In this document: piece after piece, positions 27,516 to 37,285 of the stretch
How positions within the stretch are numbered: position 1 is the stretch's first letter
Layout: every line of letters starts with the position of its first letter
DNA from: Tannerellaceae bacterium
Lineage (GTDB): Bacteria; Bacteroidota; Bacteroidia; Bacteroidales; Tannerellaceae
DNA: 47,476 nt
Assembly: GCA_031264865.1 (NCBI GenBank)
Contig: JAISDJ010000128.1
Coordinates: 1 to 47,476 of the forward strand
Reading direction: 5' to 3'
Position numbers and translations under genes: made by a program
The notes under the pieces: model-generated
What the model was told of the DNA's origin: nothing
Seen by the model: only the letters and a program-made list of their open reading frames with translations
The model's database searches: none

Positions 27516-28067
27516 ATGAACTTTACAGAAACAGATATCCCCGGAGTATGGACTATTGAACCGAATGTGTTCAACGACTCGCGGGGATATTTTTTTGAAG
27601 CTTTCAAAAAAGCAACATTTGAGAAACATATCGGTAGAGTAGATTTTATCCAAGATAATGAATCACGCTCATCTATTGGAGCACTTCGCGGATTACATTA
27701 TCAGCTTAATCCTTTTTCACAAGCGAAATTGGTACGGGTCATCCAAGGTGCTGTCCTCGATGTAGCCGTAGATATGCGTAAAGGCTCTCCCACGTTCGGA
27801 AAACATGTAGCCATAGAACTTACGGCCGAAAATAAACGGCAACTTTTTATTCCGCAAGGTTTCGCCCACGGTTTCCATGTGTTGGAAGACGATACTGTTT
27901 TCACCTATAAAGTTGATAATCCTTATACACCATCACACGAACGAAGCGTACGCTTTGATGCTTTCGGGATTGATTGGAAAATAGTTTCTCCTGAAACATT
28001 AGTTATGTCGGAGAAAGACAAAAATGCCCCGACATTACAAAATGCAGAATACAATTTTGAATTTTAA
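27516..28067 (+). CDS. rfbC: dTDP-4-dehydrorhamnose 3,5-epimerase
   Basis: 183 residues, the full length of the RmlC family. The cupin core is clear: DSRGYFFEAFKKATF, the catalytic His61 in GALRGLHYQ, and IPQGFAHGFHVLEDDTVFTYKVD. It converts dTDP-4-keto-6-deoxy-glucose to the rhamno epimer in dTDP-L-rhamnose synthesis. rfbB follows 15 bp later on the same strand. The glucose-1-phosphate thymidylyltransferase (rfbA) and the reductase (rfbD) are not in the window. Confidence 0.94.
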   Translation: MNFTETDIPGVWTIEPNVFNDSRGYFFEAFKKATFEKHIGRVDFIQDNESRSSIGALRGLHYQLNPFSQAKLVRVIQGAVLDVAVDMRKGSPTFGKHVAIELTAENKRQLFIPQGFAHGFHVLEDDTVFTYKVDNPYTPSHERSVRFDAFGIDWKIVSPETLVMSEKDKNAPTLQNAEYNFEF

Positions 28068-28082
28068 ATAAACTACATAATT

Positions 28083-29222
28083 ATGAAAACGTATTTAGTA
28101 ACCGGAGCAGCTGGTTTTATTGGGGCTAATTTTATTAAACATATGTTAGCTACTTATCCGGATATAAAAATGGTTGTACTTGATTTGCTTACTTATGCCG
28201 GTAATCTGAAAACAATTGAAAAGGAGATAGATAACAACCGCTGCCTATTCGTAAAAGGAGATATTGGCGACCGTTCGTTGGTTGACGATCTTTTTTGCAA
28301 ATATCAATTTGATTATGTAGTAAACTTCGCCGCAGAAAGCCATGTTGACCGAAGCATTGATAATCCTCAATTATTTCTGATAACCAATATTCTCGGAACG
28401 CAGAATCTATTGGATGCAGCTAAATACGCATGGTCAACAGGAAAAGACAATGCAGGCTATCCAACATGGAAAGAAGGTGTTCGCTTCCATCAAGTTTCAA
28501 CAGACGAAGTATACGGAAGTCTGGGAGCAGAAGGTTTCTTTACAGAGGCTACCCCACTAGACCCAAGAAGCCCGTATAGCGCATCAAAGACAAGCGCTGA
28601 CCTGTTTGTCAAAGCCTATCGTGAAACATACAAGATGCCGACAACCATCACAAGATGTTCCAATAATTACGGCCCCTATCATTTCCCTGAAAAACTGATT
28701 CCTCTTATTATACAAAATATCCTCCGGGGTAAACCGCTCCCGGTGTATGGAGATGGGACGAATGTACGGGATTGGCTTTATGTAGAAGACCATTGTAAAG
28801 CCATCGATGCTGTTATCCACAAAGGAAAAACCGGAGAAGTCTACAATGTCGGCGGACATAATGAAAAACAAAATATCGAAATCGTAAAGCTCACCATCCA
28901 AACCATCCGCTGCATCATGGATGAACAACCGGCCTATCGCCAGGCATTGAAAAAGAAGGAATTGGATGTTAACGGAGAAATAAAAACCGACTGGATTAAC
29001 GATGGGCTCATCACTTTTGTGAAAGACCGGCTCGGACACGACCAACGTTATGCCATTGATCCAACTAAAATAACAAACGAACTGGGTTGGAAACCGGAAA
29101 CCCGTTTCGAAGACGGTATCGTAAAAACAATTTATTGGTATTTAGACAACCAAGCCTGGGTAGACGATATCTTAACCGGTGATTACATTAGTTACTACGA
29201 CCACATGTATAATAAACGGTAA
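28083..29222 (+). CDS. rfbB: dTDP-glucose 4,6-dehydratase
   Basis: 379 residues. This is an extended short-chain dehydrogenase: NAD loop TGAAGFIGANF at the N-terminus, FAAESHVDRSIDNP, the STDEVYGSLG active loop, the YxxxK pair Tyr165/Lys169 in SPYSASK, and the RCSNNYGPYHFPEKLIP motif specific for RmlB. It makes dTDP-4-keto-6-deoxy-glucose, the substrate of the rfbC product encoded just upstream. An insert near 285-330 (KKKELDVNGEIKTDWINDG) makes it a little longer than the E. coli protein (about 360), as is common in this phylum. It converges with the antiporter gene, only 10 bp away. Confidence 0.95.
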   Translation: MKTYLVTGAAGFIGANFIKHMLATYPDIKMVVLDLLTYAGNLKTIEKEIDNNRCLFVKGDIGDRSLVDDLFCKYQFDYVVNFAAESHVDRSIDNPQLFLITNILGTQNLLDAAKYAWSTGKDNAGYPTWKEGVRFHQVSTDEVYGSLGAEGFFTEATPLDPRSPYSASKTSADLFVKAYRETYKMPTTITRCSNNYGPYHFPEKLIPLIIQNILRGKPLPVYGDGTNVRDWLYVEDHCKAIDAVIHKGKTGEVYNVGGHNEKQNIEIVKLTIQTIRCIMDEQPAYRQALKKKELDVNGEIKTDWINDGLITFVKDRLGHDQRYAIDPTKITNELGWKPETRFEDGIVKTIYWYLDNQAWVDDILTGDYISYYDHMYNKR

Positions 29223-29232
29223 TTTTCTTTGA

Positions 29233-31494
29233 TCATAAGAGAAGATTCGCTTCAAAACTATTGAGCTTTTCCCATTCACCAGCCAATAGAAGCGTATCTC
29301 CTTCTTTCAATATACACGTTGGAGAAACGGTAATCATTGAATGATCATCTCTCTCTATGTTAATGATCATACACTCCGTCTTCTTTTGAATGTTGAGTTC
29401 TTGAATGGTTTTATTAATCATGGGAGAGCCTGGTTCTACTACATACTGTGAAAGGATTACATGATGTTCGGGTTCGTCTTCATTAACTGCCACTTCATTT
29501 CTGTCGGCTATTTGTTGAGTGAATTTACGAATATTTTCATCGGATCCGGCGACAATCAGTTTATCATACGGATAGATATGTTCATTGCCGTCAGGAATAT
29601 TGATCTTCTTATTGCCACGGATAATTGTTACGATATTCAAGCCTAAACGTTTACGAAAATCCAACTCGCCAAGTGTTTTTCCAACTTTAGGCGAAATCGG
29701 CGAAACGTTTATTTCTTCTAAATGAACATCTTTTGATAACAGTGTATTAGCAACCAAAGGATGAATCGGAGCCGACTTTTCTTCAACCAATTGCTTATGA
29801 TGCAAATTTTCAAGAAAGCGGGCTTCCATACGTATAGATTGGTTTTTAAAACCTTGGGAGTAAATAACGAAGGCTATAACTATCATTGATACAATAACCA
29901 TCCATAGCGTATAGCTAGGGAACAAAGGCACAAGTACCATCATGATTAATGCGCAACCGATTCCTATTCTAAATACAATAAGAGAAATTAAGGCCCCGCG
30001 ATTAAAATGATTATCCTGCCATAAATTCTTAAACTCCGTAGAGCGGTTCTTTTTCATAATAATAGCACGAAGGAAAGGAGCCATCAGAATCAAGGCTAAC
30101 ATAGCAGAAAGTATCTTACCCCATACATCCGGTACTTTATCCGTAATAAAAGGCGTTACAAACTGTTCGAAGAGAAAGATTATAGCCAACGTTATAGTCG
30201 TATATATCGCCATAATCCGAAGTATGCTCTTTAATAATTTATTCCAGTCGTTTTGTTTATTAACTGTCTTCAAACCCGAAGATGCATATCCTTCTATTAT
30301 CTTACTCCATTTAGCAGGGATATAACGTTCAACGGCCTGGCATAGCGGAGTAGACAATTTGATAAAATAAGGAGTCGTAAAGGTTGTGATAATTGATACA
30401 GATACAATAATGGGATATAAATTGCCGCTAATAACGCCTAAACTCATACCCAAACCGGCAATAATAAATGAAAACTCACCTATTTGAGCCAAACTGAATC
30501 CTGATTGCATCGCCACTTTCAATCCTTCTCCTGATGCCATAACTCCAAGCGTGGCAAAAATAACACGCCCTACCAATACGACTCCCGTAAGGATCAATAT
30601 CAAAACCCCGTATTCTTTAATAACCGACGGATCAATCATCATACCTACCGATACAAAGAATACAGCCCCAAAAAGATTTTTAATCGGTTCAACCAAATGC
30701 TCGATAGCCTTAGCTTTTATTGTTTCCGCCAGGATAGAACCCATAATAAAAGCGCCTAAAGCGGCAGAGAATCCTACTTTGTAAGCAAACAACACCATCC
30801 CCAAACAAAGTCCTATGGAAACAATAATTAATGTTTCATCATTCAGGTAATTCTTTAATTTCTTCAGCATCGTAGGGACAAGATAAATACCCACGATAAA
30901 CCAAACCAGCACAAAGAAAACAAGCCGAAGCAAACTACTCAGCAATTCAACGCCTTCAATCCTATGGCTTACGGCTACTGTAGAGAGCAAAACCATCATC
31001 AAAATAGCAGCAAGGTCTTCTACAATCAACATACCAAATACGATACCGGCAAACTTCTGCTTTTGAAGGCCCATATCATTAAAAGCTTTGATAATAATCG
31101 TTGTAGAAGACATTGACAACATACCACCAAGAAAGATACTGTCCATTTGCGGCCAGTTAAGTAATCGCCCCACAATATACCCGATAACAATCATCGAGCC
31201 CATATTAATAATGGTGGCAAGCGACGCCGTTCCCCCCACTTCCATAAGTTTTTTAAAGCTGAATTCTAACCCTAATGCAAACAGAAGGAAAATAATGCCG
31301 ATTTCAGCCCAAATTTCAACATTTCCCATATCAGCCACAGTAGGCAACCAAGGTATATGAGGGCCGGCAATAAATCCGGCCACAATATACCCCAATACAA
31401 CCGGCTGCTTAAGCCATTTAAACAAAATAGTTGCGATTCCGGCTGTGATAAGGATTAATGCTAAATCCCCTATAAAATCGTGCAGGTCGGCCAT
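29233..31494 (-). CDS. CPA2-family monovalent cation:proton antiporter with RCK-C domains
   Basis: 753 residues. The first about 390 form the Na+/H+ exchanger fold with 12-13 membrane helices, including WAEIGIIFLLFALGLEFSF, GMLSMSSTTIIIKAFNDMG, and the ion-site region MLIVEDLAAILMMVLLS. Another group of membrane helices lies at about 415-555. Two C-terminal TrkA-C/RCK-C domains follow (about 600-668, ISPKVGKTLGELDFRKRLGLNIV; and 685-750, SPMINKTIQELNIQKKTECMIINI). It exchanges K+ or Na+ for protons across the inner membrane. The ATG lies 3 bp after the ppdK stop, so it is translated from the same transcript. Confidence 0.92.
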   Translation of the reverse strand: MADLHDFIGDLALILITAGIATILFKWLKQPVVLGYIVAGFIAGPHIPWLPTVADMGNVEIWAEIGIIFLLFALGLEFSFKKLMEVGGTASLATIINMGSMIVIGYIVGRLLNWPQMDSIFLGGMLSMSSTTIIIKAFNDMGLQKQKFAGIVFGMLIVEDLAAILMMVLLSTVAVSHRIEGVELLSSLLRLVFFVLVWFIVGIYLVPTMLKKLKNYLNDETLIIVSIGLCLGMVLFAYKVGFSAALGAFIMGSILAETIKAKAIEHLVEPIKNLFGAVFFVSVGMMIDPSVIKEYGVLILILTGVVLVGRVIFATLGVMASGEGLKVAMQSGFSLAQIGEFSFIIAGLGMSLGVISGNLYPIIVSVSIITTFTTPYFIKLSTPLCQAVERYIPAKWSKIIEGYASSGLKTVNKQNDWNKLLKSILRIMAIYTTITLAIIFLFEQFVTPFITDKVPDVWGKILSAMLALILMAPFLRAIIMKKNRSTEFKNLWQDNHFNRGALISLIVFRIGIGCALIMMVLVPLFPSYTLWMVIVSMIVIAFVIYSQGFKNQSIRMEARFLENLHHKQLVEEKSAPIHPLVANTLLSKDVHLEEINVSPISPKVGKTLGELDFRKRLGLNIVTIIRGNKKINIPDGNEHIYPYDKLIVAGSDENIRKFTQQIADRNEVAVNEDEPEHHVILSQYVVEPGSPMINKTIQELNIQKKTECMIINIERDDHSMITVSPTCILKEGDTLLLAGEWEKLNSFEANLLL

Positions 31495-31497
31495 AGA

Positions 31498-34218
31498 TTA
31501 CTTTTCAATGACAGCCTGGGCAGCAGCTACACGTGCAATAGGCACCCGGAACGGAGAACAGGAAACATAGTTCAGCCCAACACGGTGGCAGAATTTAACA
31601 GACGACGGTTCGCCTCCATGTTCACCACAAATACCACACTTAAGGTCGGGACGCACTTCCCTACCCTTTTCGGTAGCCATACGAACTAATTGTCCTACGC
31701 CACGCTGGTCTAATACCTGGAATGGGTCGAATTTAAGGATTTTCTTTTCCAGGTAAATGTCTAAGAAAGTAGCAATATCGTCGCGGGAATAACCGAATGT
31801 CATTTGTGTCAGGTCATTGGTCCCGAAAGAGAAAAACTCGGCAGCCGAAGCAATCCTGTCGGCCGTTAATGCGGCACGGGGAATCTCTATCATTGTTCCT
31901 ACCTTATATTCAATCTCATCGCCTACTTCGGCAAAGAGTTGCTTAGCTGTTGCACGTATGATTTTTTCCTGTTCAAGAAACTCATACAAGATACCTGTCA
32001 GTGGCACCATGATTTCCGGATAAGTAGTTACTCCTTCCTTCTTCAGTTCAAGGGCGGCGCCAAGGATCGCTCTTGTTTGCATCTCGGTAATTTCAGGATA
32101 GGTATTTCCTAAGCGACATCCACGATGTCCAAGCATCGGATTGTTTTCGTGTAATGCTTCCACACGTTTACGGACTATACTAACATCCACACCCATAGCG
32201 TCGGCTAATTCTTGTTGTCCCTTGTCGTCATGCGGTACAAACTCATGCAATGGAGGGTCTAGCAAACGAACTGTCACCGGGCAACCGGCCATTGCTTTGA
32301 AGATACCTTTAAAATCTTCTTTCTGATAGGGTAAGAGTTTTTCCAATGCTTTTTTACGTTCCCGGGTATCTTCAGCCAAAATCATTTCGCGCATGGCTTT
32401 GATTTTCTCTCCTTCAAAGAACATATGCTCCGTACGGCAAAGGCCGATTCCTACAGCGCCGAATTTACGGGCTACCAAAGCATCGTGCGGAGTATCTGCA
32501 TTAGTACGGACAGCCATTGTAGCGTATTTGTCGGTAAGCGTCATCAAAGTTTCAAAATCGCCGCTTACATCAGGCTCTTTCGTCGGTATCTTACCTTCAA
32601 ATACTTCTCCGGTAGAACCATTTATAGAGATATAATCGCCTTCGTTAAATACTTTGCCGTCAATCTCCATGGTTCTTTGCTTATAGTCGATATGGAGGCT
32701 ACCAGCGCCGGAAACACAACATTTTCCCATACCGCGGGCCACAACAGCCGCATGAGAAGTCATACCGCCACGAGCCGTAAGAATACCTTCGGCAGCAGCC
32801 ATACCTGCCAAGTCTTCAGGAGACGTTTCAATACGTACCAACACTATTTTCTTACCGTCTTTATGCCATTGGGCGGCATCATCGGCAAAAAATACAATCT
32901 GCCCAGTAGCCGCACCCGGAGAGGCAGGCAATCCTTTCACCAGAACTGCCGATTTCTTTAGCGCTTCCAAATCAAATACTGGGTGAAGAAGCTCATCGAG
33001 TTTATTAGGTTCGATACGCTCTAAGGCTGTTTTTTCGTCTATCATACCTTGGCGCAGCAGATCCATGGCAATCTTTACCATAGCCGCCCCTGTTCGTTTT
33101 CCGTTACGAGTTTGGAGGAACCAAAGCTTACCTTCCTGTACGGTAAATTCCATATCCTGCATATCGCGGTAGTGGTTTTCCAGCTTTGTTTGTAAGGCGT
33201 CTAATTCTTTGAATATTTCCGGCATGGCTTCTTCCATGGAAGGATAGTTGGCTACACGGTCAGCTTCCGAAACGCCTGCCCGCTCAGCCCATATTTGTGA
33301 ACCTGCTTTGGTTATCTGTTGCGGGGTACGAATACCGGCTACTACATCTTCGCCTTGCGCATTAATTAAATATTCGCCGTTGAATACATCTTCACCGCTT
33401 CCTGCATCGCGCGAGAAACAAACACCTGTAGCAGAAGTATCGCCCATATTTCCGAATACCATCGCCTGTACAGTTACTGCCGTACCCCATTCAGCAGGGA
33501 TGCCTTCCATTTTACGATAAAGGATGGCACGGTCGTTCATCCACGAATCAAATACAGCGCAGACAGCTCCCCATAATTGTTCGTAAACAGAGGTAGGGAA
33601 ATCTTTTCCGGTTTGTTTCTTTACAGCGGCCTTAAACTTAGCTACAAGAGATTTCAAGTCGGCAACACCCAACTCATTATCGAGTTTTACCCCTTTGGCT
33701 TCTTTCATCTCTTCAATGATTTCTTCAAAAGGATCAATATCTTCCTTATTTACCGGTTTCATTCCCAACACAACATCGCCGTACATTTGGACAAAGCGGC
33801 GGTACGAATCCCATGCAAAACGTTCATTTCCCGTTTTCCTGGCGAGCCCTTCTACTACTTCGTCATTCAATCCCAGGTTTAGAATTGTATCCATCATACC
33901 GGGCATGGAAGCGCGCGCTCCCGAACGGACAGAAACAAGTAGGGGATTAGCTACATCGCCAAGCCGGCTGTTCATTAGCTGCTCTACATTCGCCACGGCA
34001 TTCTTCACTTCTTTATCCAGCAGCTTTACAACCTGTTCTCGCCCCAAATCATAATACTCGGAACAAACTTCGGTAGTTATCGTAAACCCCGGTGGTACAG
34101 GTACGCCTATAAGATTCATTTCAGCAAGGTTAGCGCCTTTTCCTCCCAGCAGATTCTTCATGTCTGCTTTTCCTTCGGCTTTACCGTTGCCGAACATGTA
34201 AACTCTTTTCTTTTCCAT
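31498..34218 (-). CDS. ppdK: Pyruvate, phosphate dikinase
   Basis: 906 residues from the start used. The N-terminal ATP-grasp domain (LLGGKGANLAEM, VSVRSGARASMPGMMDTILNLGL) is followed by the swivelling phosphohistidine domain with His489 in GGMTSHAAVVARGMGKCC. The C-terminal PEP/pyruvate barrel has LCRTEHMFF, MIEIPRAALTADRIA, SFGTNDLTQMTFG and the catalytic cysteine in KCGICGEHGGEP. It interconverts PEP and pyruvate with ATP/AMP and phosphate/pyrophosphate, and is common in Bacteroidales glycolysis. The open frame extends 32 codons upstream to 34314, but that start would lie ahead of the -7 box at 34271-34278. Met at 34218 matches the family start MEKKRVYMFGNG. Confidence 0.95.
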   Translation of the reverse strand: MEKKRVYMFGNGKAEGKADMKNLLGGKGANLAEMNLIGVPVPPGFTITTEVCSEYYDLGREQVVKLLDKEVKNAVANVEQLMNSRLGDVANPLLVSVRSGARASMPGMMDTILNLGLNDEVVEGLARKTGNERFAWDSYRRFVQMYGDVVLGMKPVNKEDIDPFEEIIEEMKEAKGVKLDNELGVADLKSLVAKFKAAVKKQTGKDFPTSVYEQLWGAVCAVFDSWMNDRAILYRKMEGIPAEWGTAVTVQAMVFGNMGDTSATGVCFSRDAGSGEDVFNGEYLINAQGEDVVAGIRTPQQITKAGSQIWAERAGVSEADRVANYPSMEEAMPEIFKELDALQTKLENHYRDMQDMEFTVQEGKLWFLQTRNGKRTGAAMVKIAMDLLRQGMIDEKTALERIEPNKLDELLHPVFDLEALKKSAVLVKGLPASPGAATGQIVFFADDAAQWHKDGKKIVLVRIETSPEDLAGMAAAEGILTARGGMTSHAAVVARGMGKCCVSGAGSLHIDYKQRTMEIDGKVFNEGDYISINGSTGEVFEGKIPTKEPDVSGDFETLMTLTDKYATMAVRTNADTPHDALVARKFGAVGIGLCRTEHMFFEGEKIKAMREMILAEDTRERKKALEKLLPYQKEDFKGIFKAMAGCPVTVRLLDPPLHEFVPHDDKGQQELADAMGVDVSIVRKRVEALHENNPMLGHRGCRLGNTYPEITEMQTRAILGAALELKKEGVTTYPEIMVPLTGILYEFLEQEKIIRATAKQLFAEVGDEIEYKVGTMIEIPRAALTADRIASAAEFFSFGTNDLTQMTFGYSRDDIATFLDIYLEKKILKFDPFQVLDQRGVGQLVRMATEKGREVRPDLKCGICGEHGGEPSSVKFCHRVGLNYVSCSPFRVPIARVAAAQAVIEK

Positions 34219-34270
34219 AAAATCAGATTCTATTGTGTTAGTATTTGCTATCTCAACATGACAAAGCTCA

Positions 34271-34278
34271 CAAATGTA
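34271..34278 (-). promoter_or_regulatory. -7 box of the ppdK-antiporter transcript
   Basis: TACATTTG on the minus strand matches TAnnTTTG. Transcription would start about 46 nt before ATG 34218. This decides against the longer reading frame for ppdK. Confidence 0.6.
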
Positions 34279-34468
34279 ACAATTTTTTACACAACGAAAA
34301 GGCTTACACTCCAATCTTAATAAGAAAAATTATCTTTAGGCTGTTTTTTAATGGGAGAGAGGTCTACATTATCACTTTTAGTAGATATACAAATGTATTT
34401 TTCAGGCGGGCGACACTGATATATTTTGTTTAATCCATATCTTTACAGCACAATTAATAAATAATAAA

Positions 34469-35875
34469 TTGGCAAGAAAACAATTACCTGTATTAGAAAA
34501 CATTACGATCAGTGATGTAGCCGCCGAAGGAAAAGCAATAGCCCGCGTAGGCGACAAGGTTGTATTCGTACCCTTTGTAGCTCCGGGCGATGTAGTAGAT
34601 ATACAACTTACACGAAAGAAAAACAGTTATGCCGAAGGAAAAGCGATCCGTTTTCATTCCTATGCAGTGCATCGTGCCGAACCTTTCTGCGAACATTTCG
34701 GCATTTGTGGTGGGTGTAAATGGCAACATCTTCCTTACGAAGAACAACTTAAATACAAACATAAACAGGTAATTGATAACCTGACGCGCATTGGCAAAAT
34801 ACCACTAGGAGAGGTTTTACCAATCCTGGGTTCGGAACAAACCCAATGCTACAGGAATAAGCTGGAATATACGTTTTCGAACAAAAGATGGCTTACGGAA
34901 AAGGATATCCAATCCGGCAGATCTTTCGACAATATGAATGGCATTGGCTTCCATATTCCCGGTATGTTCGATAAAGTGCTGGATATTCATAAATGCTGGC
35001 TTCAAGACGACATAAACAACCGGATCCGCCTGGCGGTAAAAGAATACTGTTTTTCCCATGAAGGGTACCCTTTCTTTGATTTGCGCAACCAGGAGGGTTT
35101 CATGCGTACATTAATTATACGGACAACTTCTACGGGCGAACTGATGGTGATACTTGTATTCTTCCATGAAGATAAAGGTAAACGCGAGGCTTTGCTCGAA
35201 TATGTTGCCGGCCGGTTCCCCGAAATTACTTCGTTACTATATATCATCAACGAAAAGCAAAACGATACGATAACCGATCGGGAAATACACGTTTTCCGGG
35301 GCAACGACCATATAATAGAAGAAATGGAAGGACTCCGGTTTAAGATTGGCCCGAAATCATTCTACCAAACAAACAGTCGGCAGGCCTATAATCTGTATAA
35401 AGTAGCCCGCGAATTGGCCGGCCTCAGTGGCAGCGAACTTGTGTACGATTTATACACCGGTACGGGAACAATCGCCAATTTTGTTTCGCGGAAAGCCCGG
35501 AAAGTAATCGGCATAGAATATGTGCCCGAAGCTATTGACGACGCCAAAGTAAATGCTTCACTTAACGGCATAGAAAATACGTTATTCTTCGCCGGCGATA
35601 TGAAAGATATCCTGAACGAAGCATTTATAGATGAGCACGGAAGACCCGACGTTATTATAACCGATCCTCCCCGTGCCGGCATGCACGACGGCGTAATCAA
35701 AACAATTTTGCTGGCTGCCCCCGAACGAATCGTGTATGTAAGTTGTAATCCAGCCACCCAGGCCCGCGATTTAAGCCTCCTCGATACAGGCTATGCAGTA
35801 GAAAAAGTTCAACCGGTGGATATGTTCCCCCATACACATCATGTAGAAAATGTGGTATTGCTTACTAAGAAATAA
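34469..35875 (+). CDS. rlmD: 23S rRNA (uracil-5-)-methyltransferase, RlmD/RumA type
   Basis: 468 residues beginning at a TTG codon (MARKQLPVLENITISDVAAEG matches family N-termini and no ATG lies near). Order: TRAM RNA-binding domain (about 5-65); iron-sulphur cysteines in CEHFGICGGC (Cys74, Cys80, Cys83) with a fourth at Cys176 (DIHKCW); SAM-binding DLYTGTGTIANF; DPPRAGMH; and the catalytic Cys426 in VSCNPATQARD. It methylates a uridine of 23S rRNA; which uridine (the 1939 or 747 class) cannot be told here. Its last 26 bp overlap the start of the next gene, so the two are translationally coupled. Confidence 0.9.
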   Translation: MARKQLPVLENITISDVAAEGKAIARVGDKVVFVPFVAPGDVVDIQLTRKKNSYAEGKAIRFHSYAVHRAEPFCEHFGICGGCKWQHLPYEEQLKYKHKQVIDNLTRIGKIPLGEVLPILGSEQTQCYRNKLEYTFSNKRWLTEKDIQSGRSFDNMNGIGFHIPGMFDKVLDIHKCWLQDDINNRIRLAVKEYCFSHEGYPFFDLRNQEGFMRTLIIRTTSTGELMVILVFFHEDKGKREALLEYVAGRFPEITSLLYIINEKQNDTITDREIHVFRGNDHIIEEMEGLRFKIGPKSFYQTNSRQAYNLYKVARELAGLSGSELVYDLYTGTGTIANFVSRKARKVIGIEYVPEAIDDAKVNASLNGIENTLFFAGDMKDILNEAFIDEHGRPDVIITDPPRAGMHDGVIKTILLAAPERIVYVSCNPATQARDLSLLDTGYAVEKVQPVDMFPHTHHVENVVLLTKK

Positions 35876-37262
35876 CCTCTCTCTGCCCATCCTCCTTTGT
35901 CTTTTCCTATTTACAGGATGCTATAATAATCAGAAAAAAGGAGAAAGCCCGGAGGCTGTGGATTTATCCCAATTGAAAGAGAAAGGAGAGATTACAGCCG
36001 TTACCTTATACAGTTCTACCTCCTATTTCCTGTACAGAATGGAACCGATGGGGTATGAATATGATCTGATCAAGGATTTTGCCAACTCACAAGGACTGAA
36101 ATTAAAGATAGTTGTGGCCGAAAATGTTACCCGGTTGATTGATATGCTTCAAGCAGGCGAGGCTGATGTGGTAGCCTACCCCATTCCCATTAATAACCGG
36201 CTGAAAAGCGAAGTACTGTTTTGCGGACGCGAAGAACTGAGCAACCAGGTATTGGTACAACGCATAGAAAGAAACGGAAAACTAATTACCAATGTTACAG
36301 AACTCATTGGTAAAGATATTTATGTAACACCCGGCTCCCAGTATCACGAACGGCTGGAAAACCTCGACATCGAATTAGGCGGTGGCATACACATACATGA
36401 TATCGGAAGAGATACGGTTACTACGGAAGACCTTATCGAAATGGTATCGGAAGGCGATATCCCATACACTATCAGCGACGACAAGATAGCCCGTTTAAAC
36501 AAAACTTATTATTGGAACATCGACGTTAGCCTGGAAATAAGTTTTCAGCAACGGTCTTCGTGGGTGGTAAGAAAAAGCAGTCCGGCGCTGGCGGAAGCCA
36601 TTGATACATGGGCTTCGGATAAAGTAAGCGAACCTATTCACAAAGCAGCCGCCAAACGTTACTTTGAATTGAGTAAGAAGATATTGGAGATCAGCATGCC
36701 CGAAATCAAAAACGGCAATATTTCTCCTTACGATCCCTTATTTAAGAAATATGCCGGTACGCTTGACTGGGACTGGGAAATACTGGCATCCCTGGCTTAC
36801 CAGGAATCACATTTCACACCTATTATTGTTTCGTGGGCCGGAGCCCAGGGATTAATGGGCATCATGCCGAGAACAGCCCTGACGTTGGGCGTAACGTTAG
36901 ACGACCTCTCCGACCCGGAAATAAGTATCAAAACCGGAGTAGAAGTATTACGCCGTTTCCGAAAAGGCTTTGATAATATTCCCGATTCTATGGAACTTAT
37001 CAAGTTTACATTAGCTTCTTACAATGCCGGTATAGGCCACATACAAGATGCACAACGTTTAGCTGAAAAATACGGTAAGAACCCGGCCGTATGGGAAGAC
37101 AACACAGCCGAATTCATCCTCCTCAAACGGGAACCGGAATATTACAACGACCCGGTTGTAAAATATGGCTACCTCAGAGGAACCGAAACATTTAATTATG
37201 TGAGGGAAGTATTGGGAAGGGCTGATTATTACAAGCAACAATTAAGTTTACTTACTCAATAA
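35850..37262 (+). CDS. MltF-like lytic murein transglycosylase lipoprotein
   Basis: 470 residues. It starts with a lipoprotein signal ending LFTGC (Cys near 24). Residues about 45-270 are a solute-binding (SBP_bac_3) domain (GEITAVTLYSSTSYFLYRMEPMGYEYDLIKDFA). Residues about 300-455 are an SLT lysozyme-like domain with catalytic Glu319 in LAYQESHF, then AGAQGLMGIMPRTA and ASYNAGIGHIQDA. This order is that of MltF, which cleaves peptidoglycan glycan chains and is anchored in a membrane facing the periplasm. Its ATG overlaps the end of rlmD by 26 bp. A lipoprotein gene follows by 23 bp. Confidence 0.9.
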   Translation: MWYCLLRNNLSLPILLCLFLFTGCYNNQKKGESPEAVDLSQLKEKGEITAVTLYSSTSYFLYRMEPMGYEYDLIKDFANSQGLKLKIVVAENVTRLIDMLQAGEADVVAYPIPINNRLKSEVLFCGREELSNQVLVQRIERNGKLITNVTELIGKDIYVTPGSQYHERLENLDIELGGGIHIHDIGRDTVTTEDLIEMVSEGDIPYTISDDKIARLNKTYYWNIDVSLEISFQQRSSWVVRKSSPALAEAIDTWASDKVSEPIHKAAAKRYFELSKKILEISMPEIKNGNISPYDPLFKKYAGTLDWDWEILASLAYQESHFTPIIVSWAGAQGLMGIMPRTALTLGVTLDDLSDPEISIKTGVEVLRRFRKGFDNIPDSMELIKFTLASYNAGIGHIQDAQRLAEKYGKNPAVWEDNTAEFILLKREPEYYNDPVVKYGYLRGTETFNYVREVLGRADYYKQQLSLLTQ

Positions 37263-37285
37263 CACAACAACTAATTATTTTTATC

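Noticed and set aside
32425-32961. 178-codon frame opposite ppdK
   Set aside because: Antisense shadow of a strongly conserved gene.
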